DNA of 64,000 nt from Vagococcus acidifermentans (GTDB lineage: Bacteria > Bacillota > Bacilli > Lactobacillales > Vagococcaceae): assembly GCF_003987655.1 (NCBI RefSeq), contig NZ_NGKC01000002.1:62001-126000 (forward strand), given 5' to 3'. The translations under genes and the position numbers were made by a program. Under the pieces are notes generated by a model that saw only the letters and a program-made list of their open reading frames with translations, made no database searches and was not told the DNA's origin. Positions 1 to 8,572 of the stretch are shown here, one piece after another. Numbering within the stretch: position 1 is the stretch's first letter; each line of letters starts with the position of its first letter.

Positions 1-580
1 ACATTAAATGCCGGTAAGGGCTGCTGTCCATCAACCGGCTATTTTGTTTTAAAAAAGCATAGGTAATTTCATAGTTGGCAATGATTCCGCCTTGGTCCAC
101 ATGCAACAAGCTTAGGAGGAGTGCCGCAATCACGCCGGTTCGGTCTTTGCCGGCAGAGCAGTGAAAAAGGACTGCCTGCTCCTCGGCGGAGGCAATGACC
201 TCAAAAATCTGTTTAATGGCAGGTTTACTTGTTTCCAGCAGCTGGACATAAAAGTCGCCAAGGGATAAATCGCTGACCAGTTCCTGCGTGATATCAGCGA
301 TTGGCAAGTCGGTGACCAGCGGCAGGTGATGCACAGCTATCCCGGTTTGACCGTTCAGCTGGTAGCCTGTTTTTGCCAGTTCCTCATCCGAGCGCAAATC
401 AATTACGGTTTGGATGCCGAGTTGCTGAAAGCGGGCAATGTCGTTGCGCGATAAAAAAGAGATGTCGTCGCTGCGGTAAATTTTTTGCCATTGGACGACT
501 TTACCGTCAGACGTTGGCAAGCCGCCCAAATCTCTTGTATTGAACGTTGTTTCTAAAGGTAAACGAATGTAAGGGGTCAT
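1..580 (-). CDS. Tyrosine-protein phosphatase, partial (C-terminus off the left edge)
   Basis: The gene starts at ATG 578-580, with an AAAGGTGAT ribosome site just upstream, and runs off the window. The visible protein opens with MTPYIRLPLETTFNTRDLGG, a hallmark of the Y_phosphatase3 group, and later carries the P-loop HCSAGKDRTG (Cys-X5-Arg) around residues 138-147. It should dephosphorylate phosphotyrosine or a related small substrate in the cytoplasm. It follows the second phnE gene by 12 bases and so is probably the last or a late gene of the phn operon. A second member of the family lies at 28729-29484. Substrate is unknown. Confidence 0.85.
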   Translation of the reverse strand, partial: MTPYIRLPLETTFNTRDLGGLPTSDGKVVQWQKIYRSDDISFLSRNDIARFQQLGIQTVIDLRSDEELAKTGYQLNGQTGIAVHHLPLVTDLPIADITQELVSDLSLGDFYVQLLETSKPAIKQIFEVIASAEEQAVLFHCSAGKDRTGVIAALLLSLLHVDQGGIIANYEITYAFLKQNSRLMDSSPYRHLM

Positions 581-592
581 GGAATCACCTTT

Positions 593-1381
593 CTATAAAG
601 ATAGTTTCTTTTTGAATTGATTGACCAGCAGTTCAAAGGTCACCATTGTTGTAAAGATAGTTAAAATAATGATGGAAATCCGGCCGTAATTATAACTGCC
701 GATGGCCTTTGTCAGTAAAGTACCGATACCGCCAGCGCCGACCATACCCAATGAAATGGATTCTGCCACATTGCTTTCCAGACGGATAGCAATCCATGTC
801 AGAAACAGGCTGGAAACATAAGGCAGTACGCCTTCAAAGATCAGCTGGAACCAGTTGCTGCCCACAGCCTGCATCGTTTCGAGTATTGCCGGCGAGACGT
901 CTTCAATACTACTGATAAATGATTTTGTCAAATAGCCGACAGTCGGAAAAATCAGTCCGATGACACCGGCAATCGGCCCGAAACCAAGACTTGCCACGAT
1001 CATCAAAATCCAGACCAACGAAGGGATTGCCCGGAGGATCGAGACGAATACTTTGATGACGATTGAGACAAGAGGCACGGGGGCAATGTTGGCAGCTCCC
1101 AGACAAGCTAAAACGAAAGAGACTGCCGTCCCAAAGGCAAGCGAGGCCAGCGCGATGCTGATTGACAGAAAAAGTTCTGTTGCGATTTCGCCAAAATCCG
1201 TCATGTCGAGGGTCAAAAAATGGCGGCCGATGTCGGAAATCGTGTGCAAGCGTGCGAAAAAGGTCAAAAAATCAAGCTCAAGCTGTGCGGCGCTGAAGCT
1301 GAACACTCCTGCAATTAACAAGACCGCACTTATTATGGTGATTTTTTCAGCACGAGGAGTTAAAGGAATTGTCTGTTTCAT
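593..1381 (-). CDS. phnE: Phosphonate-type ABC transporter permease (second PhnE)
   Basis: This 262-residue protein is a membrane permease of the BPD_transp_1 class. It has a hydrophobic first segment at about residues 14-32 and the EAA-like loop (residues 160-180, ETMQAVGSNWFQLIFEGVLP), which docks the ATPase. The C-terminal ESISLGMVGAGGIGTLL stretch is typical of PhnE. It follows another PhnE, so the channel is probably a heterodimer of the two. An AGGAG site lies 6 bases before the ATG. Substrate could be phosphonate, phosphite or an organophosphate; no C-P lyase genes are visible, so the substrate is not settled. Confidence 0.88.
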   Translation of the reverse strand: MKQTIPLTPRAEKITIISAVLLIAGVFSFSAAQLELDFLTFFARLHTISDIGRHFLTLDMTDFGEIATELFLSISIALASLAFGTAVSFVLACLGAANIAPVPLVSIVIKVFVSILRAIPSLVWILMIVASLGFGPIAGVIGLIFPTVGYLTKSFISSIEDVSPAILETMQAVGSNWFQLIFEGVLPYVSSLFLTWIAIRLESNVAESISLGMVGAGGIGTLLTKAIGSYNYGRISIIILTIFTTMVTFELLVNQFKKKLSL

Positions 1382-1390
1382 AAGCTGCTC

Positions 1391-2188
1391 CTAAAGAATA
1401 ATTTTTCTGACTTTATTGACACATAATTCTGTCAGTAAAACCAAGATGACGAGTGTGATAATCAGTGACATGGCTTCACGGTATTTAAACAGCCGGATAT
1501 TCGTCTGAATGAGAATCCCGACACCGCCGGCACCGACCATCCCGAGAATGGCAGAGGCACGGATATTGATTTCAAACGAAAACAATGTCCAGTTAATCCA
1601 GGCCGGGAAGAATTCAGGAATCAGACCGTGCACGATGAGCTGTGTTCTGGACGCACCGACTGCCCGCAACGCCTCCAGTTTGGAACCGGCGATAGCGTTC
1701 ATTTCTTCGGCATACGAGCGGGTCAAAAAACCGAAAGTCGCTAAAATCAGTGCCAGAATCCCCACGAGACTGCCAATCCCGAAAATATAAACGAGCAGGG
1801 ATGCCCAAACAAGTACCGGAATATTTCGAATCAGCGAGACAATCAGCCGGACCGCTAATCTGACAGGCATAACCGGGTTGATGGCTTCAGCCATCAACAA
1901 GCCGAAGATGACTGAAATGACTGCCGATAGACAAGTCGCCACTACGGCAAAAAACAGTGTTTCGAGTATCAGCGGGACATAGCTGGCAAACTGGCGGAAA
2001 TTCGGCGGAAAAAAATTCTCCTTGAAGAACGCAATAATTTCCGGAAATGCCGCCGCAATATCCAACGGATTGATTTGCAGAAAGAAATAGGCGAAGACGA
2101 CCAGAGCGGTCAAAAAGGTCAGCGTCATCCGCCGCTTGATTTGGGATATATTTGTCAATGGGATCTCAGGAGTCTGATTCTTACCCAT
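1391..2188 (-). CDS. phnE: Phosphonate-type ABC transporter permease (first PhnE)
   Basis: A permease of about 265 residues with an N-terminal hydrophobic segment (TLTFLTALVVFAYFFL), an EAA loop (EALRAVGASRTQLIVHGLIP) and the PhnE signature ASAILGMVGAGGVG near the C-terminus. I chose ATG 2186-2188 because GGAGG lies about 11 bases upstream; an in-frame ATG at 2206 has no ribosome site. The gene overlaps the end of phnC by 8 bases (ATGGGTAA), which suggests translational coupling. It is paralogous to the next gene, and the pair presumably forms the channel. Confidence 0.87.
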   Translation of the reverse strand: MGKNQTPEIPLTNISQIKRRMTLTFLTALVVFAYFFLQINPLDIAAAFPEIIAFFKENFFPPNFRQFASYVPLILETLFFAVVATCLSAVISVIFGLLMAEAINPVMPVRLAVRLIVSLIRNIPVLVWASLLVYIFGIGSLVGILALILATFGFLTRSYAEEMNAIAGSKLEALRAVGASRTQLIVHGLIPEFFPAWINWTLFSFEINIRASAILGMVGAGGVGILIQTNIRLFKYREAMSLIITLVILVLLTELCVNKVRKIIL

Positions 2189-2990
2189 AAATCGCTTCGC
2201 CTCCATGTACGAGGGGCCAATCTTTATTGTCTGCCTGCGTCGCAGCCGGCTGATTGTAGATGTGCTGGATGGCTTCTTCTGTCAAAGCTTCCGGCCTACC
2301 GTCAAACACGATTTCCCCGGCCCGGATGCCAATGATGCGGGTGGCATAACGCTTGGCAATTTCCACCTGATGCAGATTGACGATACAAGTTAGCTGCTGT
2401 TCTTCAGTTACTTTTTTTAAATAGGACATCACCGTCTCCGATGATTTCGGGTCAAGCGATGCAATCGGCTCGTCCGCCAGTATCAGCTGCGGTTCCTGCA
2501 TCAGCGCCCGGCAGATGCCGACCCGCTGCATCTGCCCGCCGGACAATTCTTTCGTCTTCTTGTAAAGGTGTTCTTCAAGGCCGACTGTTTTCAGCAACGC
2601 CACGGCTTTTTCACGTTCCTCCTGGGAATAAAGTCCGAACGTGCTAGTCAGGGCAGAAACTTTTCCCAGCCGGCCGTGCAGGACATTTTTTAACACGTTG
2701 GTGCGGGAAATCAAGTTATAGTGTTGGAAAATCATGCCAATGCGTGATCTCAGTTTCCGCAAAGCCGCCCCGGTCACCGCCGTCACATCTTCATTGTTGA
2801 AATAGATATTGCCGCCGGTCGGTTTTACCAGCTGGTTGATGGAACGGATCAATGTCGATTTGCCGGCCCCTGACGGACCGATAATGACCAGAAATTCCCC
2901 TTTGGCGACTTGAAAAGTGATGTTTTTGAGTGCGTACTGCTTGTCTGTGTATTTCTTTTCGAGCTGTTTGATGTCAAGTAAAATGGTCAC
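2181..2990 (-). CDS. phnC: Phosphonate-type ABC transporter ATP-binding protein
   Basis: The 269-residue ATPase has Walker A GPSGAGKST (about residue 38), Q-loop IFQHYNLI, signature LSGGQMQR (about residue 149), Walker B LILADEP and the H-loop LHQ. The spacing and the phrase SLDPKSSETVM fit PhnC. The start is GTG (2988-2990), with AAAGGGG about 8 bases upstream. It lies between the binding lipoprotein and the two permeases and energises their import reaction on the cytoplasmic face. The next gene begins inside its last codons. Confidence 0.92.
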   Translation of the reverse strand: MTILLDIKQLEKKYTDKQYALKNITFQVAKGEFLVIIGPSGAGKSTLIRSINQLVKPTGGNIYFNNEDVTAVTGAALRKLRSRIGMIFQHYNLISRTNVLKNVLHGRLGKVSALTSTFGLYSQEEREKAVALLKTVGLEEHLYKKTKELSGGQMQRVGICRALMQEPQLILADEPIASLDPKSSETVMSYLKKVTEEQQLTCIVNLHQVEIAKRYATRIIGIRAGEIVFDGRPEALTEEAIQHIYNQPAATQADNKDWPLVHGGEAIYG

Positions 2991-2991
2991 G

Positions 2992-3903
2992 CTAGTTGTC
3001 CCCCTTTATCCCGAGTGTGTTCATCATGTCTTCTGCCACCCGATAGTCTTCCTCATGAGCCTCGACAAATTTTACTGTAGGATCTTTGTAAAAAGTTTCA
3101 AAATAGTCGGTGTTGTCATAAGTCACGTAAAAGTCCTTGATTTTTTTCTTGATGTCTTCAGGCAAATCTTTGCGCATGACGTAGACTGGATTTGGAATCA
3201 CATCCGTCTTGCCGATAACTTTCAGTTCATCTTTATCAACTAGACCAGCGGCATCCATCTGATCCAGCACTTGGCCGGCCACGGCAGCAGCTTCATAGTC
3301 GCCTTTAGCCACACCCATCACGCTGGCGTCATGCTTGCCTGAATAAGCTACCGTCTTGAAGAAATAACCGGGTTCTTCCAGTTGATCGGCTGACAGTTTC
3401 AATTCCTTGACCAGCGTATATTTTGGAAACATATAGCCGGAGGATGAAGCCGGGTCGACAAAAGCGAAATTTGTTCCCTTTAAATCTTCAATATTGTTAA
3501 GTTTATCGTTATCTTTTTGTGTAATGAAGAGTGTGCGGTATTCGCTGGCTCCCATGGATGTCGTGGTAACGACCGGTTCGATGGCGGTTTTTTGTTTAGC
3601 CTGAAAATAACTCATCGGCGAAACGAGCAGCACGTCCAGCTGTTTATTTTTCATCGCTTCGATTCCGACGGCATAATCTGCGCCTTCCATCTGTTCGACA
3701 GTTACGCCCAAAGCTTTGCTCATGTCTTCTTGAAATTGTTTGTTTTTTCCGCCCGCTTCCGGATTGTTTTCATCCGGCATGGTGACAATCGTCAATTTCT
3801 CCAGCTGGTTATTTTCATCTGCTTCGCCTTTATTGGTTTGACAACCAGTCAGAACAAGAACACTTGTTAATAGTAAAAATGTTGTGTTAAAAATCTTTTT
3901 CAT
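2992..3903 (-). CDS. phnD: Phosphonate/phosphite-type ABC transporter substrate-binding lipoprotein
   Basis: The 303-residue protein begins MKKIFNTTFLLLTSVLVLTGC: a signal peptide with lipobox LTGC, Cys21 being the lipidation site. The mature part has the PhnD-like features MPDENNPEAGG and SPMSYFQAKQKT, and NFAFVDPASSSGYMFP, which in PhnD/PtxB proteins lines the phosphate-like pocket. ATG 3901-3903 is chosen because AAAGGAG lies just upstream; a longer frame to 4017 has no ribosome site. It is the first gene of the operon phnD-phnC-phnE-phnE-phosphatase. Phosphite or phosphonate specificity cannot be told by eye. Confidence 0.9.
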   Translation of the reverse strand: MKKIFNTTFLLLTSVLVLTGCQTNKGEADENNQLEKLTIVTMPDENNPEAGGKNKQFQEDMSKALGVTVEQMEGADYAVGIEAMKNKQLDVLLVSPMSYFQAKQKTAIEPVVTTTSMGASEYRTLFITQKDNDKLNNIEDLKGTNFAFVDPASSSGYMFPKYTLVKELKLSADQLEEPGYFFKTVAYSGKHDASVMGVAKGDYEAAAVAGQVLDQMDAAGLVDKDELKVIGKTDVIPNPVYVMRKDLPEDIKKKIKDFYVTYDNTDYFETFYKDPTVKFVEAHEEDYRVAEDMMNTLGIKGDN

Positions 3904-4042
3904 AAATGAAACTCCTTTACAATTTTCTAAAATCAGTATAGCCTCTGATTGTAAAATGGATGCGTGAAAGCATGTAAATTTTCTGTAAATCCGGCAGGTG
4001 ATATTGGTTAAAATCATGTGAAGACATACTTAAATTGTTTTG

Positions 4043-4051
4043 TGTTATAAT
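4043..4051 (+). promoter_or_regulatory. Extended -10 promoter element before truB
   Basis: TGT followed directly by TATAAT (4046-4051) forms an extended -10 about 33 bases before truB. No good -35 is seen, as is usual for TGn promoters. A ribosome site (GGAG) follows at about 4073. Confidence 0.5.
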
Positions 4052-4083
4052 ATTGAAGTGATTTTAAAGAATGGAGATAATCA

Positions 4084-5001
4084 ATGGAAGGTATTTTACC
4101 ATTATGGAAACCTCGCGGCATGACAAGTCATGACTGTGTATTCAAATTGCGAAAAATTTTACAGATGAAAAAAATCGGTCACAGCGGCACGTTGGACCCC
4201 GATGTTGATGGTGTGCTGCCGATTTGTGTCGGGCAGGCCACCAAAGTCGTTGAATATTTGCAGGACGGCCGTAAAATCTATCATGGTGAAGTGACACTGG
4301 GGCTTTCGACCACGACTGAAGACAGCAGCGGCGACGTTGTTGAACGCAAGCGAGTGACTGAACCGCCGACCGCACAAATGGTTGATGACGTGATGGTCTC
4401 ATTTGAAGGGGAAATCACGCAAATCCCCCCGATGTATTCCGCTGTCAAAGTTGGCGGCAAGCGTTTGTATCAATACGCACGGCAAGGCATCACGGTTGAA
4501 CGTCCTAAGCGGCAGGCAATAATCTATTCGTTTCAGCGTACGGGCGAGCCGGTATATAATGAAGAAGAGGGGACGTTCAGCTGGGCATTTACTGTCGAAT
4601 GCGGAAAAGGGACGTATGTCCGGACGCTGGCGGTCGATACAGGCGCCAAGCTGGGGTACCCGGCGCACATGTCCGATTTGACACGCGTTGCCAGCGGCGG
4701 ATTTTCAAAGGAAGAGACGCTGTCGCTGGAAGAAGTTGAAGTCCTGATGGCTGAAAATAAGCTGTCTGATAAACTTTTACCGATTGAACGAGTGTTTGAA
4801 GCGTTTGCCCGCGTTGAGCTGACAGACGAACAGTTTGCCCGCGTCAAAAACGGCGCAGTACTGCCGGAAGGATTCTTTGCTATTGACACATTAACAGAAC
4901 CTTACGCACTGTATTACCAACGTCGGATTATCGCGCTGTATCATGCCCATCCGACTAAAAAAGGTTTTTTGAAGCCTTTAAAAATGTTACGAAATGTTTG
5001 A
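4084..5001 (+). CDS. truB: tRNA pseudouridine(55) synthase TruB
   Basis: The 305-residue enzyme isomerises U55 of the tRNA T-loop. Residues 1-40 carry ILPLWKPRGMTSHDCVFKLR and KIGHSGTLDPDVDGVLPICVG, in which the Asp of GTLDPD is the catalytic residue. Conserved YSAVKVGGKRLYQYAR and CGKGTYVRTLAVD follow, and a C-terminal PUA-like part ends the protein. Length is normal for Lactobacillales. ribF follows after 15 bases, the usual truB-ribF pair. The rbfA/infB genes that often precede truB are not here; the phn operon diverges instead. Confidence 0.96.
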   Translation: MEGILPLWKPRGMTSHDCVFKLRKILQMKKIGHSGTLDPDVDGVLPICVGQATKVVEYLQDGRKIYHGEVTLGLSTTTEDSSGDVVERKRVTEPPTAQMVDDVMVSFEGEITQIPPMYSAVKVGGKRLYQYARQGITVERPKRQAIIYSFQRTGEPVYNEEEGTFSWAFTVECGKGTYVRTLAVDTGAKLGYPAHMSDLTRVASGGFSKEETLSLEEVEVLMAENKLSDKLLPIERVFEAFARVELTDEQFARVKNGAVLPEGFFAIDTLTEPYALYYQRRIIALYHAHPTKKGFLKPLKMLRNV

Positions 5002-5016
5002 AGGAGAGTTGGCAAA

Positions 5017-5961
5017 ATGAATGTGATTTCTATTCATCACCCCTACGAGGCGGCAGACATTCCGACAGATGATGTCGTCCTTGTCTTGGGTTTTTTTGAC
5101 GGTGTTCACAGGGGACATCAGGAAGTGATTGCGGCCGGCAAACAAGCCGCAGCACAAAAAGGATTGAAGCTGGCGGTCATGACGTTTAATCATCACCCGT
5201 CCATCGTTTTCCAGAAAGTGGACCCGGACGCGATGAAGTATTTGTCCAATGTTGACCGGAAAATCGCAATCATGGAATCGCTTGGTGTTGACTACCTTTA
5301 TGTGATTGAATTCACCTCCGCATTTGCCGGCTTATCGCCGCAAAGATTTGTCGATGAGTATATGGTCGGACTGCATGCCAAGGTGGTTGTCGCCGGTTTT
5401 GACTACACATACGGGCCGGCTGCTATCGCTGATATGCTGCATCTGCCGGCATATGCACGCGGCCGTTTTGAGATCATTGAAGTGGCAAAGCAAAATGACC
5501 TCGGCAAAAAAATCAGTTCAACGAATATCCGGCACATGATGAGCGAGGGCGACATGGAAAACGCCAATCACTTTTTAGGTTATGTGTACGAAACTTCAGG
5601 CACAGTTGTTCACGGTGATGCACGTGGGCGCACGCTTGGTTTCCCGACGGCCAATATTGCCAGCGAAGCCAACGTACTGCTGCCGAAAAAGGGTGTTTAT
5701 GTCGTGGAAATCAACATCGCCGACCGCTGGTACCACGGAATGGCGCAAATAGGGTATAACATCACTTTTGGCGCTAATCGACGGGAAACAGTGGAAGTGT
5801 ATATACTTGATTTCTCAGAAGATATTTACGGCGAATTTGTCACAATCCGCTGGCATCATTTCTTGAGGCCCGAGGTGAAATTTGACGGCGCGGCTGGTCT
5901 GATTGAACAGCTTCAGCTTGATGAGCAGCATACCCGTGACTATTTTTCAAAAAATAATTAA
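5017..5961 (+). CDS. ribF: Bifunctional riboflavin kinase / FAD synthetase
   Basis: This 314-residue protein makes FMN from riboflavin and then FAD. The N-terminal adenylyltransferase half shows LGFFDGVHRGHQEVI (HxGH nucleotide-binding motif) and the second motif ISSTNIR. The C-terminal kinase half shows GRTLGFPTANI (the PTAN motif) and RRETVEVYILDF. An AAGGAGAG site overlaps the truB stop region. Start ATG 5017. It is translated with truB and is followed by a hairpin terminator. Confidence 0.96.
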   Translation: MNVISIHHPYEAADIPTDDVVLVLGFFDGVHRGHQEVIAAGKQAAAQKGLKLAVMTFNHHPSIVFQKVDPDAMKYLSNVDRKIAIMESLGVDYLYVIEFTSAFAGLSPQRFVDEYMVGLHAKVVVAGFDYTYGPAAIADMLHLPAYARGRFEIIEVAKQNDLGKKISSTNIRHMMSEGDMENANHFLGYVYETSGTVVHGDARGRTLGFPTANIASEANVLLPKKGVYVVEINIADRWYHGMAQIGYNITFGANRRETVEVYILDFSEDIYGEFVTIRWHHFLRPEVKFDGAAGLIEQLQLDEQHTRDYFSKNN

Positions 5962-5993
5962 CAGACAGGCCACCTCTTGGAAGGTGCAAATGA

Positions 5994-6032
5994 AATAGAA
6001 ACTGTTGCATCGAAAACAGCTTCTATTTTTTT
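5994..6032 (+). terminator. Rho-independent terminator after truB-ribF
   Basis: Arms 5994-6006 and 6015-6027 (AATAGAAACTGTT pairing with AACAGCTTCTATT, one mismatch) are followed by a run of T. Confidence 0.8.
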
Positions 6033-6129
6033 GCGGGACACGTGAAGCGGAAAAACTGCAGATGCCGCCTTGCCTGATGTATGCCCGTATCATTTTGTCA
6101 GACATGATGCTGTCGTGTTTGCCGGATTA

Positions 6130-6138
6130 ATGGTATAG
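6130..6138 (+). promoter_or_regulatory. Extended -10 promoter before hemW
   Basis: TGG followed by TATAGT (6133-6138) is an extended -10, 38 bases before the hemW start. No convincing -35 lies at 17 bases. Confidence 0.45.
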
Positions 6139-6175
6139 TTTTGATGAGATTCAGCACTTCGGAAGGACATGGAAA

Positions 6176-7348
6176 ATGGAAAAAACAACTCAATCGGTCA
6201 ATACCAGTGTGTCAGCTTACATTCACATTCCGTTTTGCGAGCACATCTGTTATTACTGTGATTTTAATAAAGTATTTATCGAAGGACAGCCGGTGGATGA
6301 GTATATCGACATGCTGATCCGTGAGATGCAGTTGACCAGACAACTGTATCCGGCAGACAAGATGGAAACGATTTACATCGGCGGCGGGACACCGACTGCT
6401 CTATCTGCTGAACAGCTGGACAAACTGCTGCTTGGTGTGCGGAGGGAACTGCCCTTTGATGACCGCAACGAATTCACCGTTGAAGCCAATCCGGGAGATT
6501 TAACGCTGGAAAAACTCCGCGTGCTGCAACACTACGGGGTCAACCGTCTCTCCATGGGCGTGCAGTCTTTTGATGACCGGGTGCTGAAAAAAATCGGGCG
6601 GCGGCATTCGTCGCAAGATGTTTTCGACACGATGAAAGTGATTGAGTCCTCCGGTCTGACCAATGTCAGTATCGATTTGATTTACGCACTTCCCAACCAA
6701 TCGCTGGCAAGCTTCGAGGACACGCTGACGAAAGCTCTGGCGTTGGACTTGCCGCATTACTCATTGTACTCGCTGATATTGGAAAACAAAACCATGTTTT
6801 ACAATTGGATGCGGCAGGGACGGCTCCGTCTGCCGGGGGAAGACACAGAAAGCGATATGTTCGACATGGCTATCGACCGCATGGTGCAAGCCGGCAAACA
6901 TCACTACGAAATCAGCAATTTTGCAGATGCAGGTAAAGAAAGCCGTCATAATTTAGTTTACTGGGACAACGAACATTATTACGGACTGGGGGCAGGCGCG
7001 AGCGGCTATCTCGGGCAGAAGCGCTACAAAAACCACGGGCCGATTCAGCACTATCTGGAGCCGCTTAGACACCACTGTTTGCCGGTCGTTAGCGAAGAGA
7101 GTTTGTCGCTAACAAATCAAATGGAAGAAGAGATGTTTTTAGGCTTGCGGAAAGCTGCCGGCGTATCCTCACTGCGTTTTCAGCAGAAATTCGGCAGAGC
7201 ATTGACAGAGGTTTACGGCGATGTCCTGAACGACCTGATGGCGCGGCAGCTTTTGGCGGAAAAAGACGGCGCTTATTTTCTGACCAAGCAGGGACTGCAC
7301 CTCGGCAATGATGTCTTTGAACAATTTTTAATCGAGCAGACTGATTGA
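6176..7348 (+). CDS. hemW: Radical SAM haem-related protein HemW (HemN-like)
   Basis: The 390-residue protein has the radical SAM cluster motif CEHICYYC (CX3CX2C) near residues 20-27, preceded by YIHIPFC. IGGGTPTAL (SAM-binding glycine motif), MGVQSFDD and a C-terminal HemN domain follow. HemW proteins bind haem and are thought to act as haem chaperones; they are often mislabelled as oxygen-independent coproporphyrinogen oxidase. The gene lies just before hrcA, as in Bacillus and many Lactobacillales. GGAAGG lies 9 bases before the ATG. Confidence 0.92.
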   Translation: MEKTTQSVNTSVSAYIHIPFCEHICYYCDFNKVFIEGQPVDEYIDMLIREMQLTRQLYPADKMETIYIGGGTPTALSAEQLDKLLLGVRRELPFDDRNEFTVEANPGDLTLEKLRVLQHYGVNRLSMGVQSFDDRVLKKIGRRHSSQDVFDTMKVIESSGLTNVSIDLIYALPNQSLASFEDTLTKALALDLPHYSLYSLILENKTMFYNWMRQGRLRLPGEDTESDMFDMAIDRMVQAGKHHYEISNFADAGKESRHNLVYWDNEHYYGLGAGASGYLGQKRYKNHGPIQHYLEPLRHHCLPVVSEESLSLTNQMEEEMFLGLRKAAGVSSLRFQQKFGRALTEVYGDVLNDLMARQLLAEKDGAYFLTKQGLHLGNDVFEQFLIEQTD

Positions 7349-7368
7349 TATAATCAGTCTGTTTTTTG
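7337..7368 (+). terminator. Terminator overlapping the hemW stop
   Basis: CAGACTGATT (7337-7346) pairs perfectly with AATCAGTCTG (7352-7361), followed by TTTTTT. The hemW stop codon lies at the edge of the stem, so the hrc operon is insulated from hemW. Confidence 0.88.
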
Positions 7369-7370
7369 TT

Positions 7371-7397
7371 TTAGCACTCTATCCGATAGAGTGCTAA
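7371..7397 (+). promoter_or_regulatory. CIRCE operator 1 (HrcA site)
   Basis: TTAGCACTC-N9-GAGTGCTAA is a perfect CIRCE inverted repeat. It lies 18 bases upstream of the -35 box of the hrcA promoter. Confidence 0.97.
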
Positions 7398-7414
7398 AAA
7401 TAGGAATGTTTTGG

Positions 7415-7443
7415 TTGACATTTTTTTATTATATTGCTATATT
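7415..7443 (+). promoter_or_regulatory. Sigma-A promoter of the hrcA-grpE-dnaK operon
   Basis: TTGACA (7415-7420), a 17-base spacer and TATATT (7438-7443). It is flanked by two CIRCE elements, so HrcA bound at either side can block it. Confidence 0.92.
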
Positions 7444-7454
7444 ATTAGTTGTAC

Positions 7455-7481
7455 TTAGCACTTAGTTTTAACGAGTGCTAA
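7455..7481 (+). promoter_or_regulatory. CIRCE operator 2 (HrcA site)
   Basis: TTAGCACTT-N9-GAGTGCTAA matches CIRCE with one mismatch in the left arm. It begins about 11 bases after the -10 box, at or just past the expected transcription start. Confidence 0.95.
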
Positions 7482-7504
7482 AGAAGAAAAAAGGTGATGT
7501 TTAA

Positions 7505-8554
7505 ATGTTAAGCGAACGACAGTTGAATATTTTACATCTCCTCATCAACATCTACACGGATACTGATTATCCTGTCGGCTCTAAGACTTTGATGAATGCA
7601 GGTATCAAGGCGAGTTCGGCAACGATTCGTAATGATCTGGCCAAGCTGGAGGATGAGGGCTATATTAAGAAGACCCATTCTTCATCAGGGCGGATCCCGT
7701 CTATCAAAGGCTACCGCTATTATGTGGATCATCTGATGACGCCGGTTCGCGTGTCGCCGTCAGAGCAGCATTTGATTCGGGAATCTCTCGGGAAGAATGT
7801 CAATGCCATCAGTGACATCGTGGAACAGTCGGCAAAAATTTTGTCGGACTTGACCAGCTACACAGCTTTTTCTTTAGGACCTGAGATGAAGGAACGCAAG
7901 CTGACCGGCTTTCGTATTATCCCGTTGAATGCCAATCAGCTGATTGCGGTCATTGTAACTGACCGGGGCAATGTGGAAAGCCAAGTATTCACCATTCCAG
8001 AATCGATTTCCAGTTCCGACATCGAAAAGATCACGGCCATCATCAATGATAAATTGATTGGCGAACATTTGCTGACTGTGTATCACAAGCTGAGGACAGA
8101 GATTCCGATTATACTGCAGCGTTATTTCAATAATTCTGCCAATGTCATGGTGCTGTTTGAAAACGTGTTTGAGTCTGTGTTTGAAGAACAGCTCTTTATC
8201 AGCGGAAAAATGAACTTGCTGGATTTTGACATTTTATCAGATGTTTCTCAGTTTAAGTCAATCTACTCCTTCATCAGTGATCGGGAGGAACTAACAGAGC
8301 TTTTAATTCCAAAAAATGAAGGAATTGAAATAAAAATAGGTAAAGAACTACAAAATAAGCTGTTGGAGAATATGAGTTTGATTACGGCCTCCTACGAGGT
8401 AACCAATCACGGCCGCGGGGTCATTGCACTGCTCGGTCCGACAAACATGTCATATTCCCGCCTGATGGGAGTAGTGGATGCGTTCCGCACTGAATTGACC
8501 CATCAGCTGTTGGCTTATTATCATATTTTGGATTCTCCGGTAAACGAATCCTAG
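7505..8554 (+). CDS. hrcA: Heat-inducible transcription repressor HrcA
   Basis: The 349-residue repressor starts MLSERQLNILHLLINIYTDT. A winged helix (residues 1-75: SATIRNDLAKLEDEGYI, HSSSGRIPSIKGYRYYVDHL) reads CIRCE DNA. A GAF-like middle and the C-terminal HrcA region end with GVIALLGPTNMSYSRLMGVVDAF. It needs GroEL to fold and represses the dnaK and groE operons. Two CIRCE elements lie just upstream, giving autoregulation. An AAAGGTGAT site precedes the ATG. It is first in the operon hrcA-grpE-dnaK. Confidence 0.97.
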   Translation: MLSERQLNILHLLINIYTDTDYPVGSKTLMNAGIKASSATIRNDLAKLEDEGYIKKTHSSSGRIPSIKGYRYYVDHLMTPVRVSPSEQHLIRESLGKNVNAISDIVEQSAKILSDLTSYTAFSLGPEMKERKLTGFRIIPLNANQLIAVIVTDRGNVESQVFTIPESISSSDIEKITAIINDKLIGEHLLTVYHKLRTEIPIILQRYFNNSANVMVLFENVFESVFEEQLFISGKMNLLDFDILSDVSQFKSIYSFISDREELTELLIPKNEGIEIKIGKELQNKLLENMSLITASYEVTNHGRGVIALLGPTNMSYSRLMGVVDAFRTELTHQLLAYYHILDSPVNES

Positions 8555-8572
8555 TGAAAGGAAGGTCAGGAC

